Source: Lachnospiraceae bacterium
Lineage (GTDB): Bacteria > Bacillota > Clostridia > Lachnospirales > Lachnospiraceae
DNA: 58,280 bases
Reading direction: 5' to 3'
Assembly: GCA_015057365.1 (NCBI GenBank)
Contig: SVEN01000012.1
Location: forward strand, 1-58,280
Under the pieces are notes generated by a model, which searched no databases, had not been told where the DNA came from, and was given only the letters and a program-made list of their open reading frames with translations. Of the stretch, positions 42,461-51,826 are shown piece after piece (position 1 is the first letter of the stretch; every line of letters begins with the position of its first letter). The translations under genes and the position numbers were made by a program.

Positions 42461-42873
42461 GTTTCTCGCCTGTGGCTAAGAAGCTCGGAGAGGACAGAGT
42501 CGGTGAGCAGATTCAGCCATTCTGCGCCGCAACCAGCTTGCAGAAACTCTTCTGTGAGCGGACGGTTGTCTCGGAGAATACGGTCTCGCATCAGACGAAG
42601 CGATAAATAATCCGGGTATGCGTCATAGATGAAATCATTGGCATGGTATGCGGACAAGGCAACATTCGCAGCGTCGTACAGGCGTTGCAGTAAAACAGGA
42701 TGGCGATGCATCAGATAAGACGCATCGCCTCTTTTGTATTCCGGCGCGAGACGTTCTGCTGTCGGCGGTGCGGAAGGAATCTGCCGAAGTGACGGAGAAT
42801 CCTGGTTCGGATAAAAACGGCGCAGAGGTTCTGTTTTGGCCGGATAACCCGGTTCCGAATAATGAACTGGCAT
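42400..42873 (-). CDS. Hypothetical soluble protein, convergent overlap with the YwmB-like gene
   Basis: This 157-residue frame shows normal amino-acid composition and codon use for the window up to about residue 135. The core segment (ASYLMHRHPVLLQRLYDAA, then YPDYLSLRLMRDRIL) reads like a helical protein. No motif is recognised. The last ~20 residues are encoded by the region that also codes for the YwmB-like C-terminus on the other strand. The ribosome site (GGCAGG) is weak and distant. It may be a real lineage-specific gene. Confidence 0.6.
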   Translation of the reverse strand: MPVHYSEPGYPAKTEPLRRFYPNQDSPSLRQIPSAPPTAERLAPEYKRGDASYLMHRHPVLLQRLYDAANVALSAYHANDFIYDAYPDYLSLRLMRDRILRDNRPLTEEFLQAGCGAEWLNLLTDSVLSELLSHRRETYRSPRGEAKTTSVRSMSLS

Positions 42874-42942
42874 AGAGAAACCTGCCTTATGAGAGATGTT
42901 GTTGTAATATATGCCATAGGCCGAAAAAGGTGCACGGCAGTC

Positions 42943-42970
42943 TTGAAATTCCTTTAAAATATGCTATACT
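42943..42970 (+). promoter_or_regulatory. Promoter of the methyltransferase operon
   Basis: TTGAAA (42943-42948) and an extended -10 box TGCTATACT (42962-42970) are separated by 16 bp. Confidence 0.8.
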
Positions 42971-43004
42971 GAAAAGTGGATAAGTTTGCAAGGAAGGGAC
43001 TAAG

Positions 43005-44180
43005 ATGGAACAGACTGTGATTGAGGCAATTGCAAAATGCGTAGAAGAAGGATTGCAGCGTGCGGTTCTCAGTAATGCACCGAAGACGGCGGAGCTTTCT
43101 AAAGTGAAGGTACATCCGGTGGTCATCGGTGGCAGGCAGCAATATCAAATCGAAGAGTATCGCGGAACCCAGGTGTTTCATACCAATTGTACGGAGGAAG
43201 GTGTGGCGTCGCGGTTGCAGGACTGGCTGGAAGACGGTGCATTTCGTCAGGCAGAGCTTTTGTCGGTGTTTCATCAGCGGACAGTGCTAATCGGAAAGAA
43301 GGGAACCGCCACCGTAAAGTGTAAGAAACGGCAGGATGCGGCTACCGTGATTACTCCCCGAGAGCACAACCGAAAGAAACAGTACTTGCTGGAAGAGGGC
43401 ACACCGGTTCCGTTTTTGATTGATTTGGGTGTCATGACAAAGGATGGTGCGGTGGTGAAGGCGAAATACGATAAGTTCCGCCAGATTAACCGTTTCCTTG
43501 AGTTTGTGGAGGATATTCTCCCTGCGCTTCCGAAACATCGGGAGGTTACTATTTTGGATTTCGGTTGCGGCAAGTCTTATCTGACTTTTGCGCTGTATCA
43601 TTACCTTTACACGTTAAAGGGCTATGAGGTGCGCATTGTGGGTCTGGATTTAAAAAAGGATGTGATTGCCCGTTGCAATCGTCTGGCACAGGAGTACGGA
43701 TATACGAAGCTGGAGTTTTTGTGCGGCGATATCGCGGACTATACAGGGATGAATGCCGTGGATATGGTGGTGACGCTTCATGCCTGCGATACGGCAACGG
43801 ATTATGCCTTATATAAGGCGATTCGCTGGGGGGCAGCGGTGGTGTTATCAGTGCCGTGCTGTCAGCATGAATGGAACCGACAGATGGAGTGTGAACCTTT
43901 GCAACCGTTCCTCAAATACGGCATTGTGAAGGAACGGATGTCGGCGCTTATGACGGATGCATTCCGTGCAAATGTAATGGAAGCTTGCGGTTATAAGACG
44001 CAGCTTCTGGAATTTATTGATATGGAACATACGCCCAAAAACATTTTATTGCGGGCAGTAAAGAAGGATATGATAAAGCAAGAGGAGTTGGGGAACCGGG
44101 TGGAGTGCGAGATGAGAGAGCTTCTTTCCTATTGTAACACCATGCCGACGCTCTTCCGACTGATGACGGAGAAAGAATAG
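43005..44180 (+). CDS. Class I SAM-dependent methyltransferase (Methyltransf_32-like)
   Basis: The 391-residue protein has an N-terminal domain of about 130 residues and a Rossmann methyltransferase domain with the SAM-binding motif LDFGCGKSYLTFALYHYL near residue 185 and motif VVTLHACDTATDYAL near 245, followed by VPCCQHEWNRQM. This pattern matches the family typified by the GSTCD C-terminal domain; its substrate (RNA is often suspected) is not established. AAGGAAGGG precedes the ATG. Only 1 bp separates it from the large surface protein gene downstream. Confidence 0.82.
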   Translation: MEQTVIEAIAKCVEEGLQRAVLSNAPKTAELSKVKVHPVVIGGRQQYQIEEYRGTQVFHTNCTEEGVASRLQDWLEDGAFRQAELLSVFHQRTVLIGKKGTATVKCKKRQDAATVITPREHNRKKQYLLEEGTPVPFLIDLGVMTKDGAVVKAKYDKFRQINRFLEFVEDILPALPKHREVTILDFGCGKSYLTFALYHYLYTLKGYEVRIVGLDLKKDVIARCNRLAQEYGYTKLEFLCGDIADYTGMNAVDMVVTLHACDTATDYALYKAIRWGAAVVLSVPCCQHEWNRQMECEPLQPFLKYGIVKERMSALMTDAFRANVMEACGYKTQLLEFIDMEHTPKNILLRAVKKDMIKQEELGNRVECEMRELLSYCNTMPTLFRLMTEKE

Positions 44181-44181
44181 G

Positions 44182-46710
44182 ATGAAAAGAGTTTATCAGA
44201 TACTGTATTTGGCAGTGGTATTCTGTGCGGCGGTACTGTTTTTCGGGAGCCGCGTGGGAGAGACGATATTTGATGAGGAAATTGAAACGGTTGAAGCAGG
44301 AACCGCTTCGTTCCCTACCGTGTCCGTACTGACCTGCGGGGAGGAGATTAATTGTATCGTCGGATACAGCTCGAATCTCAGTACCATTTTAAACCGTGAG
44401 GATATGATTCCCATCGGTGCGGACGGTATTTTCGAGTTGAAAATCAATGAGTACGAGACCGATGTGCGTCGTGTGAAATACGAGGTGTTGGATGTATCCA
44501 GTGAGGCGGAGGTGGACTCCGGGACCATCAATGCCTTTGATAAGCAGGATGGCTACAAAATCGTACGAATTAAGTTAAAGACGGATTTAAAGGACGGAAC
44601 GGAATATGCGGTAAAGGTTACCTTGATCGGAAATACCGGAAAGCGCATGTACTATTATTTCCGTATTAAGCAGTATGCTTCCCCGAAGCTTACGGAGAAG
44701 TTAAGTTTTATCCGGACCTTCGGAGAAAATACGAGAAGTGCCCGGGCTGCGGATAACGAGGCGATTATTCCGTATCTTGAAACGAAGCCGGGAGTTTCCG
44801 CAGACAGTTATCATTATGTGGATATTCATGACAGTTATAAGACGGTATCCTGGGGAGATTCGGTGCCGCAGCTGCTTACGGAACCGGTGGTTTCCGTAAC
44901 GGAGTTTTATGAGGATATTATGACCGCGGTGGTGCGCTACGGTATTACACTTGACACAGGGTACGGAACGGAGCGGTATTCGGTAGAAGAGTACTATCGT
45001 ATCCGCTATCTGGGAGATGTGGTGCATCTTCTGAATTACGAACGCTATACGGAATCCTTGTTTGACGGAGCGAATTCCAGCCTGTCCCAGAGCGATTTAA
45101 AGCTGGGAGTGACAGACGAGGAGGCGATAGAACTGTATCCGAATTCGGATCACAGCGTGGTAGCCTTTGTGCGAAACGGCGCATTGTATTGCTACGGTTT
45201 GGCGGAGAATACCCTTTCTACGGTGTTTTCTTCGGGGCACGGGTCTTTGGAGCGTATGTGCAGTCTGAAGGAGCAATATGATATCCGCGTGTTAAAAATG
45301 GAGGATAACGGAAACATTACCTTTCTTGTGAGCGGTTATATGAATCGGGGTGTATATGAAGGACGCGTGGGGCTGTTTGTGTATCGGTACTATGAAGATG
45401 AAAAGCGTTTGGAGGAGCTGATTTATGTTCCGGTCAATACGACCTACCAGATTTTAAAGGAAGAGTTGGGACGGTTTGCGTACTTTAATGAGTACGATGT
45501 ATTTTACTTCATGGTAAACGGCGGTGTGTACGCATATAATCTCATAACCGAGGAGTTGACCGGGCTGGCGAAGGATGTACGGGACGGAGATTATGTATAC
45601 TCCGTAAACGAGCGCTTTATGGCATATCAGGAGCATGAACGGACGGAGTCGGTAACATTACTGTACCCGGAAACGGGAAAGAGTGTTACGATAGTACCGG
45701 AGGAAGGTGAGTATATTAAGTTACTCGGTCGGTCTGAAAAGAATCTGCTTTACGGATACGGAAGAATCGGAGATTTATATGTAAACGAAGACGGCAGGGT
45801 GACCTATGCCATGTACAAGGTGGAAATCAAGAATTCTTTCGGGCAAATGCAAAAAAGCTACGAAAAGGAAGGTTATTTTGTAGAATCCGCACAGACCGAC
45901 GGAAATGTAATTCGCTTAAATCGTCTGACTAAGAACGAAGACGGCAGCTATGAAACGGCTCCTAGCGATTATATTCTGAATCAGGAGAAGACAGAGAACG
46001 GTAAGATTTCTTTGAATGCTCGTGTGACGGAGCGAATGCTGACCGAGTATTACATTGCTTTTCCGGCGGATTTTGTTATGGAGGAATTGCCGAAGGAAGT
46101 ACCGGTGTTGTATACGGTGGCACAAAAGGATACTACCTTGCGCGTCAACGAAATGGAATCCGAGAAGCCGGCGTATTATACGTATTACTATGGCATGATT
46201 GACGGAATTTACGAGACGGCGGGAGCGGCGATTCCGGTGGCGGATGAGCGCGCCGGAACAGTAATTAACGAAAAAGGAAAGATTGTCTGGGAGCGTGGAA
46301 TTAAGGCCGGCGCGGCTGCGGTGGACCGGCTTACCGGAGTAAAAGCCGGTGATGATGTGAGCTCGGTGCAGGCAGCGTTACAGATGATGCTTTCCGTCAA
46401 AGGACTTACGGTTACAATTACTCCGGAGGAAGCAAAAGAACCGTTGCAACAGGTACTGGGACGGTATACCAATGCGGATGTGGCGGTGCTTACGGGTGCA
46501 ACTTTGGATGAGGTATTGTATTTTGTCTGGAAGGGACAACCGGTGCTTGCGTTGAAGGAGTCCGGAGATGCGGTGGTGATTACGGGATATACCTCCGGAG
46601 AGGTGACCTACTACGATCCGGTAAGAGGACGCAGTCTGACCGCAGCAAAGGCTAAGGCAGAGAAGATGATTGAAGACGGCGGCGGAATATATATCAGCTT
46701 TTTATACTAA
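44182..46710 (+). CDS. Large membrane-anchored extracytoplasmic protein, propeller-like with degenerate papain-like end
   Basis: The 842-residue protein has an N-terminal membrane anchor (about 5-25) and no other membrane segment. Residues about 300-600 show repeated strand motifs with aromatic residues typical of a beta-propeller. The last ~90 residues (VAVLTGATLDEVLYFVWKGQPVLAL, AVVITGYTSGEVTYYDPV) resemble the second half of C39-like peptidase folds, but the catalytic His position and an N-terminal Cys are missing, so it is likely inactive. It starts 1 bp after the methyltransferase stop and lies 36 bp before the GT2 gene. Function unknown. Confidence 0.75.
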   Translation: MKRVYQILYLAVVFCAAVLFFGSRVGETIFDEEIETVEAGTASFPTVSVLTCGEEINCIVGYSSNLSTILNREDMIPIGADGIFELKINEYETDVRRVKYEVLDVSSEAEVDSGTINAFDKQDGYKIVRIKLKTDLKDGTEYAVKVTLIGNTGKRMYYYFRIKQYASPKLTEKLSFIRTFGENTRSARAADNEAIIPYLETKPGVSADSYHYVDIHDSYKTVSWGDSVPQLLTEPVVSVTEFYEDIMTAVVRYGITLDTGYGTERYSVEEYYRIRYLGDVVHLLNYERYTESLFDGANSSLSQSDLKLGVTDEEAIELYPNSDHSVVAFVRNGALYCYGLAENTLSTVFSSGHGSLERMCSLKEQYDIRVLKMEDNGNITFLVSGYMNRGVYEGRVGLFVYRYYEDEKRLEELIYVPVNTTYQILKEELGRFAYFNEYDVFYFMVNGGVYAYNLITEELTGLAKDVRDGDYVYSVNERFMAYQEHERTESVTLLYPETGKSVTIVPEEGEYIKLLGRSEKNLLYGYGRIGDLYVNEDGRVTYAMYKVEIKNSFGQMQKSYEKEGYFVESAQTDGNVIRLNRLTKNEDGSYETAPSDYILNQEKTENGKISLNARVTERMLTEYYIAFPADFVMEELPKEVPVLYTVAQKDTTLRVNEMESEKPAYYTYYYGMIDGIYETAGAAIPVADERAGTVINEKGKIVWERGIKAGAAAVDRLTGVKAGDDVSSVQAALQMMLSVKGLTVTITPEEAKEPLQQVLGRYTNADVAVLTGATLDEVLYFVWKGQPVLALKESGDAVVITGYTSGEVTYYDPVRGRSLTAAKAKAEKMIEDGGGIYISFLY

Positions 46711-46746
46711 AATAATGGGGCGCGATTTGCGCAGAAAGAGGATTTT

Positions 46747-47763
46747 ATGAAAGTGATTTCGGCGGTAATACCGTGTTATAATTCGGAAGCATATATGGAA
46801 AAGGCAATTCAGTCCCTGCTTACCGGCGGGGAGGATATGGAGATTATTGTGGTGGACGACGGTTCTTCCGATAACACTCTTTCCATTGCAAAGCAGTATG
46901 AGGAGAAGTATCCGGGGATTGTTCGTGCGGTGCACAAGGAAAACGGCGGACACGGGGATGCGGTAATGACCGGCCTGGCTCACGCCAAAGGTTTGTATAT
47001 GAAGGTTGTGGACAGTGATGACTGGGTGAAAGAGAGTGCGCTTACGGAGATTTTAGCGAAGCTCAGAGAATTGCTGGCGCAGGGAACGGCACCGGATATG
47101 CTGATTGCGAACTATGTGTACGAGAAGGTAGGAGAGGCGAAAAAGAAAGTGATTCAGTATCGCAGTGCCCTGCCGCAGAATGAACTTTTTACATGGGGAG
47201 ATACGGGACATTTCCGTCAGGGACAATATATTCTTATGCACTCCGTTATTTATCGTACGGAGCTTTTGAGAGAGTGTGGATTAAGTCTTCCGAAGCATAC
47301 GTTTTACGTGGATAACATTTTTGTATATCAGCCGTTGCCGGCGGTAAAGTCCATGTACTATATGGATGTAAACTTATATCGTTATTTTATCGGAAGAGAC
47401 GATCAGTCCGTTACGGAAGCTAATATGATTAAGCGTATCGACCAGCAGGTGAGAGTAACGAAGCTTATGATTGAGGCTCATGATGTCTGGAAAATAAAAG
47501 AAAAGAAGTTGCGCAATTACATGATTAAGTATTTGTGCATTATGATGACGATTTCCTCCATCTATTTGTTAAAGAGCGGAACAGAGGAGAATCTCGCAAA
47601 GAAGCAGGAACTGTGGGAGTACTTAAAGGCCTACGATAAGAAGCTGTACCGTAAAATCAGTATGACGATTCTCGGAAAGTCCTCCAAGGCGGACAGCAAG
47701 GCGGGACAGGGCTTCTTTAAGGTCGGATACGAAGTGGCCCGCAAGATATTTAAGTTTAATTAG
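46747..47763 (+). CDS. Family 2 glycosyltransferase
   Basis: The 338-residue protein has the GT2 nucleotide-sugar domain: AVIPCYNSEAYMEKAIQSLL at the N-terminus, VVDDGSSDNT and the metal-binding VVDSDDWV near residue 95. No membrane span is evident, so it works at the inner face of the membrane. It may elongate a surface glycan, fitting the transferases and exporter in this window. It has AGAGGA upstream, is the third gene of the methyltransferase group, and overlaps the convergent PAP2 gene by 8 bp. Confidence 0.9.
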   Translation: MKVISAVIPCYNSEAYMEKAIQSLLTGGEDMEIIVVDDGSSDNTLSIAKQYEEKYPGIVRAVHKENGGHGDAVMTGLAHAKGLYMKVVDSDDWVKESALTEILAKLRELLAQGTAPDMLIANYVYEKVGEAKKKVIQYRSALPQNELFTWGDTGHFRQGQYILMHSVIYRTELLRECGLSLPKHTFYVDNIFVYQPLPAVKSMYYMDVNLYRYFIGRDDQSVTEANMIKRIDQQVRVTKLMIEAHDVWKIKEKKLRNYMIKYLCIMMTISSIYLLKSGTEENLAKKQELWEYLKAYDKKLYRKISMTILGKSSKADSKAGQGFFKVGYEVARKIFKFN

Positions 47764-48427
47764 GTGATTCGGAGACGGTATCGGCGCGATGGTCTTTGGC
47801 GAAAAGACGTCGTGCGTAAATGAGGGGAGCGGCAACCGCGATTACCACGAAGGCCCAGATGACGTCGATGACGGAGTGCTGCTTTAAGAACACCGTGGAC
47901 ATGCAAATAAGGACCGTCAGAATTAAAATGCCGGCTTTTAACAGACGCTTTCCTTTTAAGTGGGAGGATGCAAAGAATGCAAAGCACACTGCCAGGGAAT
48001 TGTAAACGTGAATACTCGGACAGACATTGGTAGAGGTGTCCGCTTTATGAAGGACCGCTACCAGGTCAAGAAACAGGTTGTCACGGTTAAGCTTTGTGAG
48101 GTCGGGACGCAGGGCCACACCGTTCGGATAAAAGGTGGACACCAGTAAGAATACCGTCATGCCTGCAATCAGAAGGCCGGAAAGACGGTAACATTCGGTT
48201 CCGTCCCGGAAAATAAAGTAAAGAACGGAAACCGCAATAAACGGAAACCAAAGCAGGTACGGAACGATAAAAAGCTCATTAAACGGAATATAAGCGTCAA
48301 GCGGTGATTCGATGATATGGTAGTTTTTGGTAACGTTACGCTCCAACAGGAGAAACCATATCATGTATATCGGTAAATATGTAAGAATCAACCACGCATG
48401 GCTATACTTTTTGACGAATTCTTTCAT
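47756..48427 (-). CDS. PAP2-family membrane phosphatase
   Basis: The 223-residue protein has about six membrane segments and the PAP2 phosphatase motifs: CPSIHVYNSLA (PSxH box) and LKQHSVIDVIWA (HxxxD box); the first K(x6)RP box is poorly conserved. Family members remove phosphate from lipids such as phosphatidic acid or undecaprenyl pyrophosphate. Here it may act on inositol- or sugar-linked lipid substrates, as in related Clostridia, but this is uncertain. It is convergent to the GT2 gene. Confidence 0.82.
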   Translation of the reverse strand: MKEFVKKYSHAWLILTYLPIYMIWFLLLERNVTKNYHIIESPLDAYIPFNELFIVPYLLWFPFIAVSVLYFIFRDGTECYRLSGLLIAGMTVFLLVSTFYPNGVALRPDLTKLNRDNLFLDLVAVLHKADTSTNVCPSIHVYNSLAVCFAFFASSHLKGKRLLKAGILILTVLICMSTVFLKQHSVIDVIWAFVVIAVAAPLIYARRLFAKDHRADTVSESPN

Positions 48428-48605
48428 GAAAATACTCCTTCCGCCCTGAAATTACAACAGTGTGTTGCGGTGTTACCGTTATGTATTTTAGCATATTTCA
48501 AATTACGAAACAAGATGACGGAAACATTTTTCGAAAAAGTTAATAATTGTATAAAGAATTCGTTCGGGGTAAAACTAAAGGAAGGAAAATCAGACGGAGG
48601 TAATT

Positions 48606-49778
48606 ATGGGACGACGGGTATTTTTGGTAGTACTGGACAGTGTGGGCATCGGCGCATTGCCTGATGCGGATTTATACGGAGACGAGGGAAGCAATACGCT
48701 GGCAGCGGCGGCAACGTATCAAGGATTTGCTATGCCGAATATGGAGCGTTTGGGCTTGTTTGATATTGAGGGAGTGAAGCATTTAAAGAAGGGAAACGAG
48801 ACCCCGAAGGGGGCTTACGGCAGAATGAAGGAGGCATCCAAGGGAAAGGATACTACTATCGGTCATTGGGAAATTGCGGGTATTATTTCCGAACGTCCCC
48901 TTCCGACATTTCCGGGAGGGTTCCCTCAGGAGCTTCTGATCGAGTTTTCCGAGCGGACCGGAAGGCGGGTGCTTTGTAATAAGCCGTATTCCGGAACAGA
49001 TGTGATCCGGGATTACGGAAAAGAGCATATGGAGACGGGCGCACTGATTGTGTATACATCTGCGGACAGTGTGTTTCAGATAGCGGCTCATGAGGCGGTG
49101 GTTCCGGTAGAAGAGTTGTACCGGTATTGTGAGATTGCCAGAGAGCTGTGTCAGGGCACATACGGTGTGGGACGTGTCATTGCCCGCCCGTTTGAAGGGG
49201 AGTGGCCGTTTGTACGGACTTCCAGACGTCATGATTATTCGCTTGTGCCGCCGGAGCGGACCATGTTAAATATTTTGGCGGATAACGGCTACGATGTTAT
49301 CGGTGTCGGAAAGATTAACGATATTTTTGCCGGCAGCGGAATTACGGAGTTTGTCAGAACCTCCGGCAACGAGGACGGAATCGAAAAAATGATAGCCTAC
49401 GGCGATAAGGACTTTAACGGCCTTTGCTTTGTGAATCTGGTGGATTTTGATTCCAAGTACGGACACCGGAATGACCCGGAGGGCTACGGTAAGGCGCTTT
49501 CTTACTTTGATGAGCAGCTTCCGCGGTTGATGGCAAAGCTTAGAGAGGGAGATATTCTCCTGATTACGGCGGACCACGGCTGCGACCCGCTGACACCGTC
49601 TACGGACCATTCCAGGGAATATATCCCGGTGGTGGCAGTAGGACCGGAAATAAAGGAAAACGTGAACCTCGGTACCAGAGAGTGTTTTGCGGATACCGGT
49701 GCGACGGTGTTGGATTGGTTCGGTATTTTCGGAGGGATTGCCGGTACCTCTTACCGGGGACACATTGTAAAAGAATAG
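48606..49778 (+). CDS. deoB: Phosphopentomutase
   Basis: DeoB interconverts (deoxy)ribose-1-phosphate and -5-phosphate in nucleoside breakdown. The 390-residue length and all landmarks fit: metal Asp in VVLDSVGIGALPDA, the activating TIGHWE segment (catalytic Thr), ITADHGCDPLTPSTDHSREYIPV and the final GTSYRGHI. GGAGG precedes ATG 48606. No other nucleoside gene is adjacent. Upstream, TATAAA within a 178-bp gap may be the -10 box. Confidence 0.96.
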   Translation: MGRRVFLVVLDSVGIGALPDADLYGDEGSNTLAAAATYQGFAMPNMERLGLFDIEGVKHLKKGNETPKGAYGRMKEASKGKDTTIGHWEIAGIISERPLPTFPGGFPQELLIEFSERTGRRVLCNKPYSGTDVIRDYGKEHMETGALIVYTSADSVFQIAAHEAVVPVEELYRYCEIARELCQGTYGVGRVIARPFEGEWPFVRTSRRHDYSLVPPERTMLNILADNGYDVIGVGKINDIFAGSGITEFVRTSGNEDGIEKMIAYGDKDFNGLCFVNLVDFDSKYGHRNDPEGYGKALSYFDEQLPRLMAKLREGDILLITADHGCDPLTPSTDHSREYIPVVAVGPEIKENVNLGTRECFADTGATVLDWFGIFGGIAGTSYRGHIVKE

Positions 49779-49791
49779 GAAATTTTATCCC

Positions 49792-49820
49792 TTGTCACGG
49801 ACGGGGGAATGCGATACAAT
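49792..49820 (+). promoter_or_regulatory. Promoter of the lipoprotein gene
   Basis: TTGTCA (49792-49797) and TACAAT (49815-49820) are exactly 17 bp apart, 29 bp before the ATG. Confidence 0.82.
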
Positions 49821-49849
49821 AAAGAAAAAGCCAGGGAGGAGAGACGGGG

Positions 49850-50665
49850 ATGCACAAAAGACGGTTTTGTTTGATACAAGGAAAGAGAGCGGTGTGTACC
49901 GGTCTCTTTCTTGGCGTGCTTCTTTGTCTTTATGCATGTACCAAACCGGTGGTTCAGCCGGGGGTGACGAATACTCCGGCACCTTCTCCTACGGCAGAGG
50001 TAGGACTGACGCCGGCACCGTCACAGAATCCGGCGGTTACGGATACTCCGGTGGTGTCTCCTATCGATGCACCGACTTCTGTGCCTTCCGTTACGTTATC
50101 TCCTGAGCTTACCCCTACCGGTCTGCCGGAGATTACGACGGATGTGTCTCCGGACCCGAGTGTGACACCGGAGGCGGGGCCGACAGCTTTCGTGGATCCG
50201 AATGTCGATCCGTCACCGGAGCCGACCGGACAGCCGGCATATGATACCTTACTGCAGGCAGGATGGCAGCGTGCGGAGGATTTCTTCGGAAGCAAGGAAG
50301 TTTTCTTTTCCGGGAAGTACGATCGATCGGAGCTGATTGCCGCAGAAGGGCGATATGAGTATCGGTATACGGCATCTTCGGATAAGGAGATTTCCTTTTC
50401 CATTATCGGAGAGGAAAAGGACTTACAGCAGTTTCTGGATGATTTGGTCCGTGATTCGTTGGAATGTTATGTTGACAGAGAGCGGGAAAACGATTACAAG
50501 TACTTATATTCGGACGGGAAACATAAGATTGAGGGAAGAGTATACGATTGCAGTACGGACGAAACGGTGCGTTTGATGCGGGTGGAGACCCGGACGACGG
50601 TAATCGAGGAAACCTTGACGGAGGGACATGAGTTCTATCTGAGAGATATGAAAACGGCGGAATAA
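49850..50665 (+). CDS. Lipoprotein with Pro/Thr-rich stalk, unknown C-terminal domain
   Basis: The 271-residue protein has a lipoprotein signal peptide with lipobox LYAC (Cys near 30), a stalk of about 95 residues rich in Pro, Thr, Ser and Val, and an acidic alpha/beta domain of about 140 residues that I do not recognise. The stalk style matches the xylanase and the RsgI-like protein of this window, so the domain is held away from the membrane. It is 13 bp upstream of the coiled-coil gene, which has its own strong ribosome site. Confidence 0.8.
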   Translation: MHKRRFCLIQGKRAVCTGLFLGVLLCLYACTKPVVQPGVTNTPAPSPTAEVGLTPAPSQNPAVTDTPVVSPIDAPTSVPSVTLSPELTPTGLPEITTDVSPDPSVTPEAGPTAFVDPNVDPSPEPTGQPAYDTLLQAGWQRAEDFFGSKEVFFSGKYDRSELIAAEGRYEYRYTASSDKEISFSIIGEEKDLQQFLDDLVRDSLECYVDRERENDYKYLYSDGKHKIEGRVYDCSTDETVRLMRVETRTTVIEETLTEGHEFYLRDMKTAE

Positions 50666-50678
50666 CAAAGGAGGATTT

Positions 50679-51527
50679 ATGCAGGAAAAGTTAGAGCAGA
50701 TTATGCGACAGATTTATTTGATGTTATCTAATTGCGAAGAGAGTGCATATTCGTCGGAAGATTTGATTGTTCCGAAAAAGCGTATTTTTCAGCTTTTGGA
50801 GGAACTGAATTATACGGTATATGATTTGATGGAGCAGTACGAGGGTACCGTAAGCTCCAGAGAACGCGCGCTGGCAGAGCATGAGCGCAAGATGGCCCGG
50901 ATTAAAGAAGAGGCAAAGGGCCGGGCGGAGGACACCTATGCGGCATCTATGCTGTATGCCAGAGAGATGTTTATGGATATGCGTAAAACCACGGAGCAGC
51001 TTTGTCAGAACCTGCGTAAGGAGTACAATGAGGCGTTGCGTAACTACGAGGAAGGGCTTCGCTATTTGCAGGAAAATGAAGAGAGCATGGTGGCGCAGAT
51101 GAGTCTGATGATGGATTCCAAGAAGTATCTGCGTCTGATCGAACAGCAGAATAAAGAAAATGAAAAGAAACAGAACCTGACGGAGGAGGAATTGAAGCGT
51201 CAGGCGGAAATCGAAGCGGAGAAGGCGGAGATTGCGGCGGCGGAAGCGGCTTCCGAGCTGAATCAGAAGTTGTCGGCGCCGATTGTGGTGCAGGTGAATG
51301 AGCAACCGAAGATGCCGGAGGGCTTCGGAAAGAAGCAGGGCAAGAAGAAAAAGTATGCGCCGAACCAATCCTTAGAAGAAACGACGGTAGATGGTGAGGG
51401 TGTGGTAGAGCCGGTGCTGCCGAGCAGTGAGGAATTGGACGGAGAGTATTTTGACTGGAAGGACGAACAAGAAGGTCACGAAAAACAGACTAAGAAGGGC
51501 GGCAAAAAGTTCTTCGGGAAACGGTAG
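50679..51527 (+). CDS. Coiled-coil cytoplasmic protein of unknown function
   Basis: The 282-residue protein is mostly coiled coil (about 55-195) with heptad-like Glu, Lys and Leu runs, and ends with a Lys-rich tail (KKGGKKFFGKR). It has no membrane segment. The N-terminal 60 residues (SSEDLIVPKKRIFQLLEELNYTVYDL segment) faintly recall DivIVA/SepF-class scaffolds but I cannot confirm it. It follows the lipoprotein gene and precedes the tRNA pair. A role in cell shape or division scaffolding is only a guess. Confidence 0.75.
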   Translation: MQEKLEQIMRQIYLMLSNCEESAYSSEDLIVPKKRIFQLLEELNYTVYDLMEQYEGTVSSRERALAEHERKMARIKEEAKGRAEDTYAASMLYAREMFMDMRKTTEQLCQNLRKEYNEALRNYEEGLRYLQENEESMVAQMSLMMDSKKYLRLIEQQNKENEKKQNLTEEELKRQAEIEAEKAEIAAAEAASELNQKLSAPIVVQVNEQPKMPEGFGKKQGKKKKYAPNQSLEETTVDGEGVVEPVLPSSEELDGEYFDWKDEQEGHEKQTKKGGKKFFGKR

Positions 51528-51570
51528 AAACAACGCATTTTATAAAAAATAAAAAAAATTAAAATTGTTG

Positions 51571-51602
51571 TTGACAATTCGAACAAAAGGTGTTAGTATA
51601 AT
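51571..51602 (+). promoter_or_regulatory. Candidate tRNA operon promoter
   Basis: A perfect TTGACA (51571-51576) is followed by TAGTAT at 17-bp spacing and by a perfect TATAAT (51597-51602) at 20 bp. One of the two is the -10 box. Confidence 0.6.
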
Positions 51603-51612
51603 AGGGCAGTTC

Positions 51613-51696
51613 GCAGTTGTGGCGGAATTGGCATACGCGCATGATTCAGGTTCATGTCCACGTACGTGGGTAGGGGTTCAAGTCCCCTCAACTGCA
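51613..51696 (+). tRNA. tRNA-Leu (CAG)
   Basis: The 84-nt sequence folds as a long-variable-arm tRNA. Acceptor GCAGTTG (51613-51619) pairs with CAACTGC (51689-51695) and the anticodon stem CATGA/TCATG encloses loop TTCAGGT with anticodon CAG. The T-arm is GGGGTTCAAGTCCCC. The CCA end is not encoded. Confidence 0.95.
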
Positions 51697-51735
51697 TCGT
51701 ACCGTATGCAAGCGATTGTGAGGTGCGTACTATAT

Positions 51736-51818
51736 GCGGAAATGCTGGAATTGGCAGACAGGCATGACTAAGGATCATGTGGTCCCCGACCGTGAGGGTT
51801 CAAGTCCCTTTTTCCGCA
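51736..51818 (+). tRNA. tRNA-Leu (AAG)
   Basis: The 83-nt sequence has acceptor GCGGAAA pairing with TTTCCGC, D-arm, anticodon stem CATGA/TCATG and loop CTAAGGA, giving anticodon AAG. A34 would need conversion to inosine by TadA to read CUC as well as CUU. The CCA end is not encoded. It lies 39 bp after the CAG tRNA. Confidence 0.92.
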
Positions 51819-51826
51819 TTGCTTAT

